A DNA stretch of 12,912 nt from Acidobacteriaceae bacterium (GCA_003135495.1 PLBX01000248.1:1-12912), one strand, 5' to 3'; numbered from the stretch's first letter, positions 1 to 6,727 are shown. Made by a program: numbers and translations. Notes: generated by a model not told the origin, from the sequence alone.

Positions 1-62
1 ACAGCGCCTTCGCTCTTATCGAGGGGCACCCTGACACTAACGAGAAGTGGTCCTCCCCTGGT

Positions 63-71
63 TGTTATAAT
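63..71 (+). promoter_or_regulatory. Extended -10 promoter of tRNA-Arg
   Basis: A perfect TATAAT hexamer (66-71) is preceded by TG at the correct offset (63-64), giving the extended -10 form TGtTATAAT. No good -35 hexamer sits 16-18 bp upstream. CTGACA at 31-36 is too far away at 29 bp. Extended -10 promoters often work without a -35 box. Transcription would start near 78, about 17 nt before the mature tRNA 5' end. A very similar element, TGtTACAAT, precedes the tricorn-like gene. Confidence 0.7.
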
Positions 72-94
72 CGGAATCCGAGATGGGATGGGCT

Positions 95-171
95 GGGCCC
101 GTAGCTCAAGCGGATAGAGCATCGGATTTCTAATCCGAGGGTTGCAGGTTCGACTCCTGCCGGGCCTACCA
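95..171 (+). tRNA. tRNA-Arg, anticodon TCT
   Basis: The cloverleaf folds completely. Acceptor strands are 95-101 and 161-167, D stem 104-107/117-120, anticodon stem 122-126/134-138 with the 7-nt loop TTTCTAA, variable loop 139-143, and T stem 144-148/156-160 with loop TTCGACT. The anticodon is TCT, which reads AGA/AGG arginine codons. The discriminator is A168 and the CCA end is genomically encoded (169-171). The first acceptor pair is G95·T167, a G·U wobble at position 1:72, while the other six pairs are Watson-Crick. The extended -10 promoter lies directly upstream. No strong terminator is visible after it; only weak 4-bp hairpins occur around 190-216. Confidence 0.97.
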
Positions 172-385
172 AAAAGTACCAAGGTAATCGCACTTTCGTG
201 CCATTTTCAAAGGTGGCAATAGATTATAGATTCCTAATTGAGCAGACTTCGGGGGAGGGCTGTTCGACGAGCGTCCCGTGACTCTTTATTGAGTTGGGGC
301 GCTTTCGTTTTTTTGGGATTCATTTCTGATCCGCCCTGGCGTTAGTTCTGGTCGTCGATTCTTCCGCTTGCCACTCACGTCAAGG

Positions 386-409
386 GTCAAAGTCAAAGTC
401 AAAGTCAAA
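386..409 (+). repeat. Hexamer tandem repeat (GTCAAA)x4
   Basis: Four perfect head-to-tail copies of GTCAAA occupy 386-409, with a diverged GTCAAGG just before (379-385) and GAC just after. On the opposite strand it reads as repeated TTTGAC. From memory, runs of this kind followed by CACAGAGGAC blocks are common between genes in acidobacteria, but I cannot verify that here. It is likely a slippage-prone microsatellite. Confidence 0.85.
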
Positions 410-417
410 GACTTCAC

Positions 418-449
418 CACAGAGGACGCGGGGGATTCACAGAGGACAC
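418..449 (+). repeat. Duplicated CACAGAGGAC 12-mer
   Basis: Two near-identical 12-mers, CACAGAGGACGC (418-429) and CACAGAGGACAC (438-449), lie 20 bp apart, immediately downstream of the hexamer run. Together they form one compound intergenic repeat block beyond the 3' end of the SDR gene. The function is unknown. A degenerate member of a dispersed genomic repeat family is the likeliest reading. Confidence 0.65.
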
Positions 450-479
450 TGGGAAAGGCTTTATAGTGGCTCACGGTTC

Positions 480-1328
480 CTATTGCTTTTTTGGTTTGGG
501 CTTCATCATTTCCCATTCTTCGTTTGTTAGGTCACGTCCTAGGGCAGTGAACTCGCCTGCGCCTTGGAGCCATTCGCCGCCGTCCATGGTGACGATTTCT
601 CCGTTGATGTAGGAGGAGCCGTCGCTGACCAGGAAGGCGGCTAGATTGGCGAATTCTTCGGTGGTTCCGAAGCGAGCGAGAGGGATGCGCTTTTTGGCGG
701 CCTCTGCCAGTTCGGGACGCGGGAGAAGGCGGGAGAATGCGCCTTCGGTGGGGATGGGGCCGGGGGCGATGGCGTTCATGCGGATGCCGCGATCTCCCCA
801 TTCGACGGCCAGGCTTCTGGTGAGGGCGTGGACTCCGGCTTTTGAAACGGCGGAGGGGACTACGTAGGCGGAGCCGGTGGTGGTGTAGGTGGTAGTGACG
901 TTGAGGACTACGGCTTTGCGCTTCTCGGCGAGCCAGCGGCGTCCGCAGGACATGGTGGTGTGCAGCGTGCCCATCAGGACGATTCCGATTACGGATTGGA
1001 AGGCGCCGAGCGAGAGGTCTTCGGTGCGGGCCAGGAAATTTCCGGCGGCGTTGTTCATGAGGATGTCGAGGGGAGATTCGGCCCAGATTTTTTCAATCAT
1101 CTTTTCTACGGCTGCGGGGTCGCGGACGTCGCATTGGTGGGAGTGGATTTTGGCGCCGGTGCGGCTTCGGAGTTCCTGTTCAGTGGCGGTTAGGACATCC
1201 TGGCGGCGGCCGCAGATGTGGACTTCAGCGCCTAGTTCGAGGAAGCGTTGTGCGGTGGCTTTGCCGAGGCCGGTGCCGCCTCCGGTGATTAGGGCGCGTT
1301 TGTTTTGGAGCAGGGTTTGTTGGAACAT
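480..1328 (-). CDS. SDR oxidoreductase, 2,4-dienoyl-CoA reductase type
   Basis: This 282-residue protein is a classical-length short-chain dehydrogenase/reductase. It has the Rossmann motif TGGGTGLG at 15-22 and NNAAGN at 92-97. The C-terminal half resembles the mammalian 2,4-dienoyl-CoA reductase (DECR) and trans-enoyl-CoA reductase group: TGSAYVVPSAVSKAG, APGPIPTEGAFSR, and INGEIVTMDGGEW near the end. As in DECR, the usual adjacent YxxxK is replaced by Tyr148, Ser159 and Lys163 in a wider spacing. The expected role is NADPH-dependent reduction of unsaturated fatty acyl-CoA in the cytoplasm. The ATG start is supported by a GGAG ribosome site 7 nt upstream. It is the last of three co-directional minus-strand genes, 139 bp after QueG, so read-through or an own promoter are both possible. 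An alternative is a generic SDR with another acyl substrate. Confidence 0.9.
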   Translation of the reverse strand: MFQQTLLQNKRALITGGGTGLGKATAQRFLELGAEVHICGRRQDVLTATEQELRSRTGAKIHSHQCDVRDPAAVEKMIEKIWAESPLDILMNNAAGNFLARTEDLSLGAFQSVIGIVLMGTLHTTMSCGRRWLAEKRKAVVLNVTTTYTTTGSAYVVPSAVSKAGVHALTRSLAVEWGDRGIRMNAIAPGPIPTEGAFSRLLPRPELAEAAKKRIPLARFGTTEEFANLAAFLVSDGSSYINGEIVTMDGGEWLQGAGEFTALGRDLTNEEWEMMKPKPKKQ

Positions 1329-1341
1329 TGGTGACTCCGCA

Positions 1342-1394
1342 GCCCCTAAAGGGGCATGGTTATTGCGAGGTTATGGTATCGCTGAAGCGATACC
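1342..1394 (+). repeat. Composite hairpin repeat, copy A
   Basis: Two perfect hairpins are separated by a 19-bp link. The first is GCCCC-TAAA-GGGGC (1342-1355). The second pairs GGTATCGCT with AGCGATACC around GA (1375-1394), in effect an 8-bp stem with a TGAA tetraloop. The link ends in AGGTTATG next to the second hairpin. The same order (C-rich hairpin, AGGTTATG, then a GCT-GA-AGC hairpin) recurs at 4098-4151, so this is a diverged copy of one element. It lies between QueG and the SDR start, within the transcript if the two are co-transcribed. No T-run follows either hairpin, so a terminator role is not obvious. Confidence 0.6.
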
Positions 1395-1461
1395 CTGATA
1401 CGGATCCTATAGCAGCATCGGTGCCGGCGGGGACGCCCGGCGCTCCACTGGCCAGGGTATC
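1389..1461. repeat. Long-range inverted repeat and GC-rich hairpin
   Basis: GATACCCTG (1389-1397) is the exact reverse complement of CAGGGTATC (1453-1461), a 9-bp stem enclosing about 55 bp. Inside lies a GC-rich hairpin, with GGCG pairing CGCC around GGGA (1426-1437). The left arm overlaps the right arm of the copy A hairpin (1386-1394), so the two structures exclude each other. A small hairpin, GTATC-AA-GATAC (1457-1468), overlaps the right arm and reaches the first base of the QueG stop codon. These could shape the 3' end of the QueG message. No function is shown. Confidence 0.45.
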
Positions 1462-1467
1462 AAGATA

Positions 1468-2793
1468 CTAGGCGAGTTGGGTTAGCGCCCATTTGGCGTG
1501 ATCAGATATTAGCGGGTCGGGATCTTCGCTTAACTTTTTCAGGGTTGGTATGAATTTTTTGTTGGCGCTGTTGGCCATGGCTATGACTGCGTTTCGGCGT
1601 AGGCCGGAAAGTTTAGCGCGGCGGACTGGGGAGCCGCGGAATACGGTTTGAAATTCTTCGGGCTGCATTTCGGCTAGCCAGTCCAGATCGGGATTGACTA
1701 ATTTTTCGCGAGGCTCGAATTCTGCGGCGGAGGTGATGGGAGATTTTCTATTCCAGGGGCAAACATCCTGGCAGATGTCGCAGCCGAAGACGTGGCGTCC
1801 CATGAGGGAGCGGAGGGCTGCGGGAATTTCGCCTCGTTTTTCGATGGTCAGGTAGGAGATGCAGAGGCGGGCGTCGAGTTCTCCGGGGGCGATGATAGCT
1901 TGCGTGGGGCAGGCGGCGATGCAGCGGGTGCAAGTGCCGCAACGGTCGGGGGCGGGCAGGTCGGCGGTCAGCGTAATTTTCGCAGGATGATTTTTAGTGG
2001 CCCTGCTCTGCGCGACATGGTCTTTCGCGCCGTCTTTTCCTGCTACATATTTTTCCGGTGCTTCATTCTTGGTGGCGTCTTTTTTTGTTACTTCGAGTTT
2101 CGTTACTTCGAGCGACGTCAGGATTACGCCTAGGAACAGCCATGATCCTAGCTGCTGGTTGATGATGCAGGTGTTTTTGGCGATCCATCCGATGCCGGCG
2201 TATTTGGCGTAGACGCGCTCGATGAGGGGGCCGGTGTCTACGTAAGAGCGGAGTTGGATGGGGTCATCAGTGCCGGGTGCCCAGTATCCCGTTTCAACCA
2301 GCAGAGCACGCAATGCATTTTCTGTGTCGCGAAGGCGGCGGAGCACGGAGTTGTGGTAGTCTTCGTGACCCCAGGCGTAGCGGGAGATCCAGCCTTGAGT
2401 TGCGTATGGAGTTGCATCGCTGTGCGATTTGCTCGCGGTAGCCGATTGATCTTTATTGTTACGGGGAAAACCATCAGCAACAAAACCGGCACGGACGAAT
2501 GCGTCGGTCTCTACGTTAGTCGGATCGGTAGAGTAGGGGTGGGCGGTATTGTAGTTTAGGGCGCAGACGATCACGCTGCGGGCCCAGGGCGCGACTCGGG
2601 CGAGGGTTTCGCGTTTTAGTTCTCCGGCGTCGGTGCGGGCCTCCATGTATTTCATTTCTCCATGTTTCCCGTCGGCAATCCAGTTCGGAAACACTTGCAG
2701 CTCGTGAAAGTTGGAGACAGGAGCGATGCCGCAGAGATGGAATCCTGCGTCGATGGCGCATTGCTTGATGCGGGATGAAAGGTCGGAATGCAC
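1468..2793 (-). CDS. queG: Epoxyqueuosine reductase
   Basis: This is a cytoplasmic cobalamin and iron-sulfur enzyme that performs the last step of queuosine synthesis, reducing epoxyqueuosine to queuosine at the wobble base of GUN-anticodon tRNAs. It shows the family signature: DTGPLIERVYAKYAGIGWIAKNT (186-208, with D186 the proposed catalytic Asp), a CxxCxxCxxxC ferredoxin set (C285, C288, C291, C295), and FGCDICQDVCPWN with C338, C341 and C345. The C-terminus (about 390-441) looks like a HEAT-type repeat. At 441 residues it is longer than the roughly 380 usual, because of two low-complexity insertions, about 88-133 and 228-280. The start is GTG. An in-frame stop lies 11 codons upstream and no Shine-Dalgarno is visible, so the start is moderately sure. 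It sits between the GGDEF gene and the SDR with no functional link that I can see. Confidence 0.95.
   Translation of the reverse strand: MHSDLSSRIKQCAIDAGFHLCGIAPVSNFHELQVFPNWIADGKHGEMKYMEARTDAGELKRETLARVAPWARSVIVCALNYNTAHPYSTDPTNVETDAFVRAGFVADGFPRNNKDQSATASKSHSDATPYATQGWISRYAWGHEDYHNSVLRRLRDTENALRALLVETGYWAPGTDDPIQLRSYVDTGPLIERVYAKYAGIGWIAKNTCIINQQLGSWLFLGVILTSLEVTKLEVTKKDATKNEAPEKYVAGKDGAKDHVAQSRATKNHPAKITLTADLPAPDRCGTCTRCIAACPTQAIIAPGELDARLCISYLTIEKRGEIPAALRSLMGRHVFGCDICQDVCPWNRKSPITSAAEFEPREKLVNPDLDWLAEMQPEEFQTVFRGSPVRRAKLSGLRRNAVIAMANSANKKFIPTLKKLSEDPDPLISDHAKWALTQLA
2087..2116 (-). repeat. 15-bp in-frame tandem repeat inside queG
   Basis: Two 15-bp units share the first 11 bases (GTTACTTCGAG at 2087-2097 and 2102-2112, plus strand). 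On the coding strand they give the pentapeptide LEVTK twice, inside the 228-280 insertion of QueG. The following Lys/Ala/Thr-rich stretch, with several ATK-like pieces, looks like decayed further copies. The likely origin is in-frame minisatellite expansion in a surface loop just before the first iron-sulfur cluster. Confidence 0.75.
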
Positions 2794-2855
2794 GTGGAGG
2801 TGTGAGTCGGCAGGCGGATTTTGCGCCTAGAAAAAGGCTACCACTTTCACCGGGT

Positions 2856-2883
2856 TTCTTTCACTGGACTTCTTTCACTGGAC
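2856..2883. repeat. 14-bp tandem duplication
   Basis: TTCTTTCACTGGAC occurs twice head to tail (2856-2869, 2870-2883), with a partial diverged third copy before it (CTTTCACCGGGT, 2844-2855). It lies in the 110-bp spacer between the GGDEF gene stop and the QueG start. No clear promoter for QueG was recognised in this spacer, so QueG may depend on read-through from the GGDEF gene. The repeat could be a slippage product or a protein-binding array. Confidence 0.75.
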
Positions 2884-2903
2884 CTCGTTGGAGGGTGTGG
2901 TCT

Positions 2904-3848
2904 TTATTTTCTGCGTGGGAGCGGTGCTTTTTTAGGGGATCCAGAATAGCTTTCGACACAGTTGCGGCCGTTTTCTTTGGCGGCGTAGAGGGCAATGTCT
3001 GCATGATTTAGAAGAATGTCTGGTTGGTTTTTGGCGTTTGCTTCGGAGACGGCGACTCCCATGCTCATGGTGATCGTTTGTTGCGAGCCGGAATGGTTTA
3101 CCGGAGGATTTGAAATGACCTCGCACAGTTCTTTTGCGCGCAAGATGGTGTTGGGTAAATCGCAGTTCGGAAGGACCAGCAAAAATTCTTCTCCGCCATA
3201 GCGGCCGACGCCGTCGTAGATGCGAAGTTGTTCACGGAGACGACGGCCGATTTCGCGGAGGGCCTCGTCTCCAAAGAGATGGCCGAGGGTGTCGTTCACG
3301 TTCTTGAAGTGATCGACGTCAGCCAGAATTACGCCTACTGGTTTGCGTTCGCGTTGTGCGCGTTCCAGTTCGCGCTCGAGCATGTTAATGATTTCGCCGC
3401 GATTCATTAATCCGGTGAGGCCATCGTGGGTGGCGGCGTGGCGCATGGATTCGCGGGCGGAGATGAGTTGCTCCTGCAAGTCGAGGATTCGCTTGCCGAC
3501 CAGGAGGCGAGCTTTTAATTCCAATTCGTCGAAAGGCTTGACGAGATAGTCGTCGGCGCCGGCTTGCATGGCTTCGAGCATGTTCTGGCGGCCCTCTTTG
3601 CTGGTGAGGAGGATTACATAGACGTAAGTGCCGGATTCGGCAGCGCGGATGCATTTGCAAAGGTCGGTGCCGTCCATGTCGGGAAGCACCCAATCGAGGA
3701 GCACGAGTTTAGGAGCGTTCGGCTTGTCGAGGATACGCTGGGCTTCGGCTCCGTCTTTGGCTAGGGTGACCTCGAAGTCCCAACTTCGTAGCTGATCGCC
3801 GATCAACTTGCGATAGACGGCGGAATCGTCGACGACCAAGGCCTGCAT
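2904..3848 (-). CDS. Response regulator with GGDEF diguanylate cyclase domain
   Basis: This 314-residue soluble protein has a receiver domain (1-120) followed by a GGDEF domain (about 138-305). The receiver shows D7/D8, phosphoacceptor D52, T82 and K104, so it should accept phosphate from a histidine kinase that is not in the window. The cyclase domain has DVDHFKNVND (177-186) and an intact GGEEF at 218-222. It also has RIYD at 209-212, exactly five residues before GGEEF, which matches the RxxD inhibitory site for c-di-GMP feedback. It should therefore make c-di-GMP from two GTP when phosphorylated and dimerised, as in PleD/WspR-type proteins. The ATG start has a weak GAGG about 10 nt upstream, between two CTCAATCTC repeats. 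The C-terminal tail is basic (KKAPLPRRK). Confidence 0.94.
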   Translation of the reverse strand: MQALVVDDSAVYRKLIGDQLRSWDFEVTLAKDGAEAQRILDKPNAPKLVLLDWVLPDMDGTDLCKCIRAAESGTYVYVILLTSKEGRQNMLEAMQAGADDYLVKPFDELELKARLLVGKRILDLQEQLISARESMRHAATHDGLTGLMNRGEIINMLERELERAQRERKPVGVILADVDHFKNVNDTLGHLFGDEALREIGRRLREQLRIYDGVGRYGGEEFLLVLPNCDLPNTILRAKELCEVISNPPVNHSGSQQTITMSMGVAVSEANAKNQPDILLNHADIALYAAKENGRNCVESYSGSPKKAPLPRRK

Positions 3849-3871
3849 GAGATTGAGTCCTCGAGATTGAG
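3849..3871 (-). promoter_or_regulatory. Direct repeat flanking the GGDEF gene ribosome site
   Basis: GAGATTGAG (plus strand) occurs at 3849-3857 and 3863-3871, a 14-bp period. On the coding strand the order is CTCAATCTC, GAGGA, CTCAATCTC, ATG, so the repeats bracket the only Shine-Dalgarno-like sequence and touch the start codon. This could be a binding site for a regulator of transcription or translation, or simply a tandem duplication that moved the ribosome site. Confidence 0.4.
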
Positions 3872-3968
3872 CGCATTAAGCGCCGCATTTAATAGGGGCC
3901 CGTCGCACCTTGCTAATGATAGGGCAGGTGGGACACAAGGATGATGTCGACTATGACTCGTGTACGCG

Positions 3969-3984
3969 AAGATACGCCTATCTT
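3969..3984. promoter_or_regulatory. Perfect 6-bp inverted repeat, AAGATA-CGCC-TATCTT
   Basis: AAGATA (3969-3974) and TATCTT (3979-3984) are exact reverse complements around a CGCC loop. The site is roughly in the middle of the divergent spacer, 121 bp from the GGDEF start and 290 bp from the kinase start. Its AT-rich arms differ from the GC-rich repeat hairpins nearby, which would suit an operator. There is no other evidence for binding. Confidence 0.3.
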
Positions 3985-4097
3985 GAGTAATCGGCTGAGA
4001 TGGGCTGGGCTTTAGCGCGATGGTTGCGAAGCGGTGATATTCCTCAGAAAGCGGACTTCGCACGGGCAGAGTAAACGGGTTGCGGCGAGGCTGGGTC

Positions 4098-4176
4098 GTC
4101 CCTCGGGGACTTAGGTTATGCTGGCGGTTTTCCCAGCGCTGAAGCGCTGGGCTAAGTTCGGGCGTCCCTTCGGGAC
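4098..4176 (+). repeat. Composite hairpin repeat, copy B, with third hairpin
   Basis: Three hairpins occur in a row: GTCCC-TCG-GGGAC (4098-4110), CCCAGCGC/GCGCTGGG with TGAA loop (4132-4151), and GTCCC-TTC-GGGAC (4164-4176). AGGTTATG (4113-4120) lies between the first two, as in copy A at 1342-1394. The outer hairpins share the same stem with different loops. This order suggests a dispersed, non-coding, hairpin-forming element of REP or MITE-like type, though no transposase is nearby. An ATG in it (4118) opens a frame running into the kinase, but the peptide encoded by the repeat is not kinase-like. Confidence 0.65.
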
Positions 4177-4217
4177 TGAAAGGGCTGGGGCTAACACTAC
4201 CTGGGTTGTCTATCAAG

Positions 4218-4247
4218 TTGACCGCGGCTTCCTTTGCGGCCTAACAT
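4218..4247 (+). promoter_or_regulatory. Weak candidate promoter of the kinase gene
   Basis: TTGACC (4218-4223) and TAACAT (4242-4247) are spaced by 18 bp. This gives five of six and four of six matches to the sigma-70 boxes. The start would fall near 4254, leaving a leader of about 20 nt before the ATG at 4274. It lies just downstream of the hairpin repeat cluster. No better pair was found in this spacer. Confidence 0.35.
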
Positions 4248-4273
4248 TGCCGCCGACGGCACTGAGGCCCGGA

Positions 4274-6691
4274 ATGATCGGCGAAACGGTTTCCCACTAT
4301 CACATTGTGGGCAAGCTCGGTGGTGGTGGCATGGGGGTAGTGTATGAGGCCGAAGACACGCGCCTTGCCCGTCATGTTGCGCTCAAATTCATACCCGCGG
4401 AGATGGTGCACGACCGCAAGTCGCTGGACCGGTTTGTACGCGAGGCTCGCGCCGCTTCCCAGCTCAATCATCCGGGCATCTGCACGATTCACGATATCGA
4501 TGACAATGACGGGCATCCGTTTATTGTCATGGAAAAACTTGAGGGGATAAGCCTTAAGGAGCGGATGCGGGGCAAGTCGCTTGAAGTGGATGAGGTCCTG
4601 GATATTGGCATTCAAGTGGCGGATGCGCTGGCGGCTTCGCATGCCAAGGGAATTATTCATCGCGACATTAAGCCGGCGAATATTTTCGTGGCGCAGAGTG
4701 GGCAGACAAAGATTCTCGATTTTGGGTTGGCGAAGTCGGCTCGGGACGAGAGTTCAAGTACAGCGGCGATGGAAGAATCGCTGACCGCGATGGGAGTGAT
4801 TCCGGGGACGGCGGTGTATATGTCGCCGGAGCAGGCGCGCGGGGAAGAGTTGGATCAGAGGAGCGATCTATTTTCGCTGGGCGTGGTGCTGTATGAAATG
4901 TCGACGGGCAAAAAGCCGTTTGCCACTGGCAATGTCATCACGACTTTGGACGCGGTGCTGAATCAGAAGCCGGTTTCGCCCAGGCAGCTCAATCCCAAAT
5001 TGCCAATCGATCTCGAGGGAATTATTGGGCGCGCGATGGAAAAGGATCGCGGGCATCGCTATCCGAATGCGCTGGCGATGAAGGGCGATCTGCAGTCGTT
5101 GCGTAAGGAGACGGAATCGGGACTTACGAAAACCGGGATGCGACGTCCGGCGTTGCCTTATCGCATTGCTACCACAACGTTTCAGCCGGCGAGCCACAAA
5201 TTTTCAGTTTATGTGCTGCTGGGAGTGTGTGCGCTGCTGCTGACGGTTTTGGCGGCGTTGGGTGCGTGGTGGCTCAAGCAGCGGAGGATGGCGGCGAGCG
5301 GCGCTCCTCAGAACACGATCGCGGTGTTGCCGCTACAGAATATGAATGACGACATCAGCGTGGAGTTTCTGCGCTTCGCCCTGGCGGATGAGATCGCGAA
5401 TACGCTGACGTATACACGAGCGCTTGACGTTCGTCCCTCGGCAATCACACGAAAGTTTGTGGGGAACGATGTGGATCCGCAGAAGGCTGGGCGCGAGGTT
5501 CATGTCGCGACGGTTCTTACCGGACATTTCTTGAAGCAAGGGAATCGTCTTCTTATTACGCTGGAGGCGATTCAGGTTGAGGGTGACAAACTTTTGTGGC
5601 AGGCGAATATCACTGCTCCGGCGGAAGATTTGATTGCGTTGCAAGCGCAGGTGGCGGCGCAGATGCGGCAGGGATTGTTACCGGCGCTGGGCGCGGCGGG
5701 AGAGTTTCTCGATACGGGCACGCGTCCGAAGAATGCGGAGGCTTACGATCTGTATTTGCACAGCCTAGCCTTGCCGCACGACGCGGGACCTAATAAGGAT
5801 GCGATTGCCGTGTTGGAGCATGTGGTTGAAGTTGATCCGACTTACGCTCCGGCGTGGGAACAACTGGGATTGCGATCCTATTATGACGCCGATTATTCGG
5901 ATGGCGGAGAAGCGATGTTCCAGCGCTCGAATGAGGCCTGCGAGAAGGCGGTTAGTCTTGATCCGAATCGTGTGGTGGCGGCTGGGCAGTTGATTACGAA
6001 TCGGGTGGAACGCGGCGAATTGGGCAAGGCTTATGAAGCGGCGGTGGCACTAGTGAAGCGGCGTCCGGAGAGCGCGGAGGCGCATTTTGTGATGGGCTAT
6101 GTGTATCGCTATGCCGGAATGCTGGAGCAAGCGACGAGCGAATGCAATACGGCGCTGGCGCTTGATCCGGGTAACTATGCTTTTCGATCGTGCGCGTGGG
6201 CGTTTATGGAGTTAGGTAAGACGGCGCGAGCGGCGGATTTTGTTCGTCTGGATGCGGGGTCAGAGTGGGCGGCGTATGTGACGCCATCGATTTTGTTGCG
6301 CGAAGGAAAAATTGGCGAAGCGCGCGAGGCGGTTAAGCACATGCCCGCGACGTCACGGTATCATCGCGATTTGCTGGAGTCTTGTTTGCAAATGAGGCCA
6401 GCTTCGGATCTTGATCGCTTCGCTCAAGATGCTGAAACTAATCTGCCTTCTGATCCTGATCCGGAAACGTGGTATTACGAGGGGGCAATTTTTGCATTCT
6501 GCGGCAAGAAGCAAGCAGCGCTGCATATGCTGGAGAGTGCGATCGGACAGAATTATTGTTCTTACTCTAATTTGATTTCCGATCCGCTGCTGGCTAAGCT
6601 CCGCACAGAAACAGGATTTAACAATTTGTTAAGTGCCGCAGGCGAGTGCCAGGAGGCGGTGCGCGGTTCTGGCGCTTCGCCGAGGCATTGA
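4274..6691 (+). CDS. Membrane Ser/Thr protein kinase with TPR-like C-terminus
   Basis: The protein has 805 residues. The Hanks-type kinase domain (about 8-275) has glycine loop [10 protein letters not shown]38, E57, HRDIKPAN (D131, N136), DFG at 149-151, a Ser/Thr-rich activation loop, and SPE at 184-186. All catalytic residues are present. One transmembrane helix follows at about 312-334, placing the C-terminus outside. That part begins with IAVLPLQNM, a TolB/FlgO-like domain (about 347-470) also found in TPR-linked cyclases, and continues with TPR-like helices (about 500-660). The start at 4274 is chosen because GAGG lies 6 nt upstream and the domain begins at once. An ATG 52 codons earlier only translates the hairpin repeat. 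It should phosphorylate proteins in response to an extracytoplasmic partner. It is transcribed divergently from the GGDEF gene and 135 bp ahead of the tricorn-like gene. Confidence 0.93.
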   Translation: MIGETVSHYHIVGKLGGGGMGVVYEAEDTRLARHVALKFIPAEMVHDRKSLDRFVREARAASQLNHPGICTIHDIDDNDGHPFIVMEKLEGISLKERMRGKSLEVDEVLDIGIQVADALAASHAKGIIHRDIKPANIFVAQSGQTKILDFGLAKSARDESSSTAAMEESLTAMGVIPGTAVYMSPEQARGEELDQRSDLFSLGVVLYEMSTGKKPFATGNVITTLDAVLNQKPVSPRQLNPKLPIDLEGIIGRAMEKDRGHRYPNALAMKGDLQSLRKETESGLTKTGMRRPALPYRIATTTFQPASHKFSVYVLLGVCALLLTVLAALGAWWLKQRRMAASGAPQNTIAVLPLQNMNDDISVEFLRFALADEIANTLTYTRALDVRPSAITRKFVGNDVDPQKAGREVHVATVLTGHFLKQGNRLLITLEAIQVEGDKLLWQANITAPAEDLIALQAQVAAQMRQGLLPALGAAGEFLDTGTRPKNAEAYDLYLHSLALPHDAGPNKDAIAVLEHVVEVDPTYAPAWEQLGLRSYYDADYSDGGEAMFQRSNEACEKAVSLDPNRVVAAGQLITNRVERGELGKAYEAAVALVKRRPESAEAHFVMGYVYRYAGMLEQATSECNTALALDPGNYAFRSCAWAFMELGKTARAADFVRLDAGSEWAAYVTPSILLREGKIGEAREAVKHMPATSRYHRDLLESCLQMRPASDLDRFAQDAETNLPSDPDPETWYYEGAIFAFCGKKQAALHMLESAIGQNYCSYSNLISDPLLAKLRTETGFNNLLSAAGECQEAVRGSGASPRH

Positions 6692-6727
6692 GATTGAAAC
6701 TTCATCCACAAATAACTGACTAATGCT

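Larger units (their letters stand above)
172..479. other. Gene-free spacer, 308 bp
   Basis: This spacer lies between the tRNA and the 3' end of the minus-strand SDR gene. I see no credible gene in it. It holds weak short hairpins (GCAC/GTGC at 190-201, ACTC/GAGT at 281-294), a T7 run at 310-316, a hexamer tandem repeat (386-409) and a duplicated 12-mer (418-449). No convincing terminator for either flanking gene could be found. The short open frame on the minus strand here encodes a TL-dipeptide run produced by the hexamer repeat and is not a likely gene. Confidence 0.7.
3849..4273. other. Divergent intergenic region, 425 bp
   Basis: This region separates the minus-strand GGDEF gene from the plus-strand kinase and must contain both start regions. 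From left to right it holds a 9-bp direct repeat next to the GGDEF start, an inverted repeat (3969-3984), a cluster of GC-rich hairpins (4098-4176) and a weak kinase promoter (4218-4247). A poor candidate for the GGDEF promoter reads TTAGCA, 16 bp, TATTAA on the minus strand around 3891-3918. I do not regard it as firm. No gene of its own is apparent. Confidence 0.6.

Noticed and set aside
281..316. Possible terminator (ACTC/GAGT hairpin and T7 run)
   Set aside because: The stem is only 4 bp and the T-run begins 15 nt after it, so it does not fit an intrinsic terminator.
286..516. Minus-strand 76-codon open frame overlapping the SDR 3' end
   Set aside because: Its centre is a TL-dipeptide run created by the GTCAAA repeat, it has no recognisable domain, and it overlaps a well-supported gene.
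95..2793. Functional link between the tRNA gene and queG
   Set aside because: Queuosine is placed on tRNAs with GUN anticodons (Asp, Asn, His, Tyr), not on the TCT arginine tRNA, and the genes are far apart on opposite strands.
87..4010. Shared 12-mer GATGGGCTGGGC at 87-98 and 3999-4010
   Set aside because: A few 12-mer matches are expected by chance in a window this long, and the flanks do not match.
3803..4216. Minus-strand 137-codon open frame across the divergent spacer
   Set aside because: It translates the hairpin repeats and overlaps the GGDEF gene start. Its composition is Pro/Ser/Arg-rich with no domain signal.
4118..4273. N-terminal 52-residue extension of the kinase
   Set aside because: It is encoded by the hairpin repeat element, has no good ribosome site, and the kinase fold starts right after the internal ATG at 4274.
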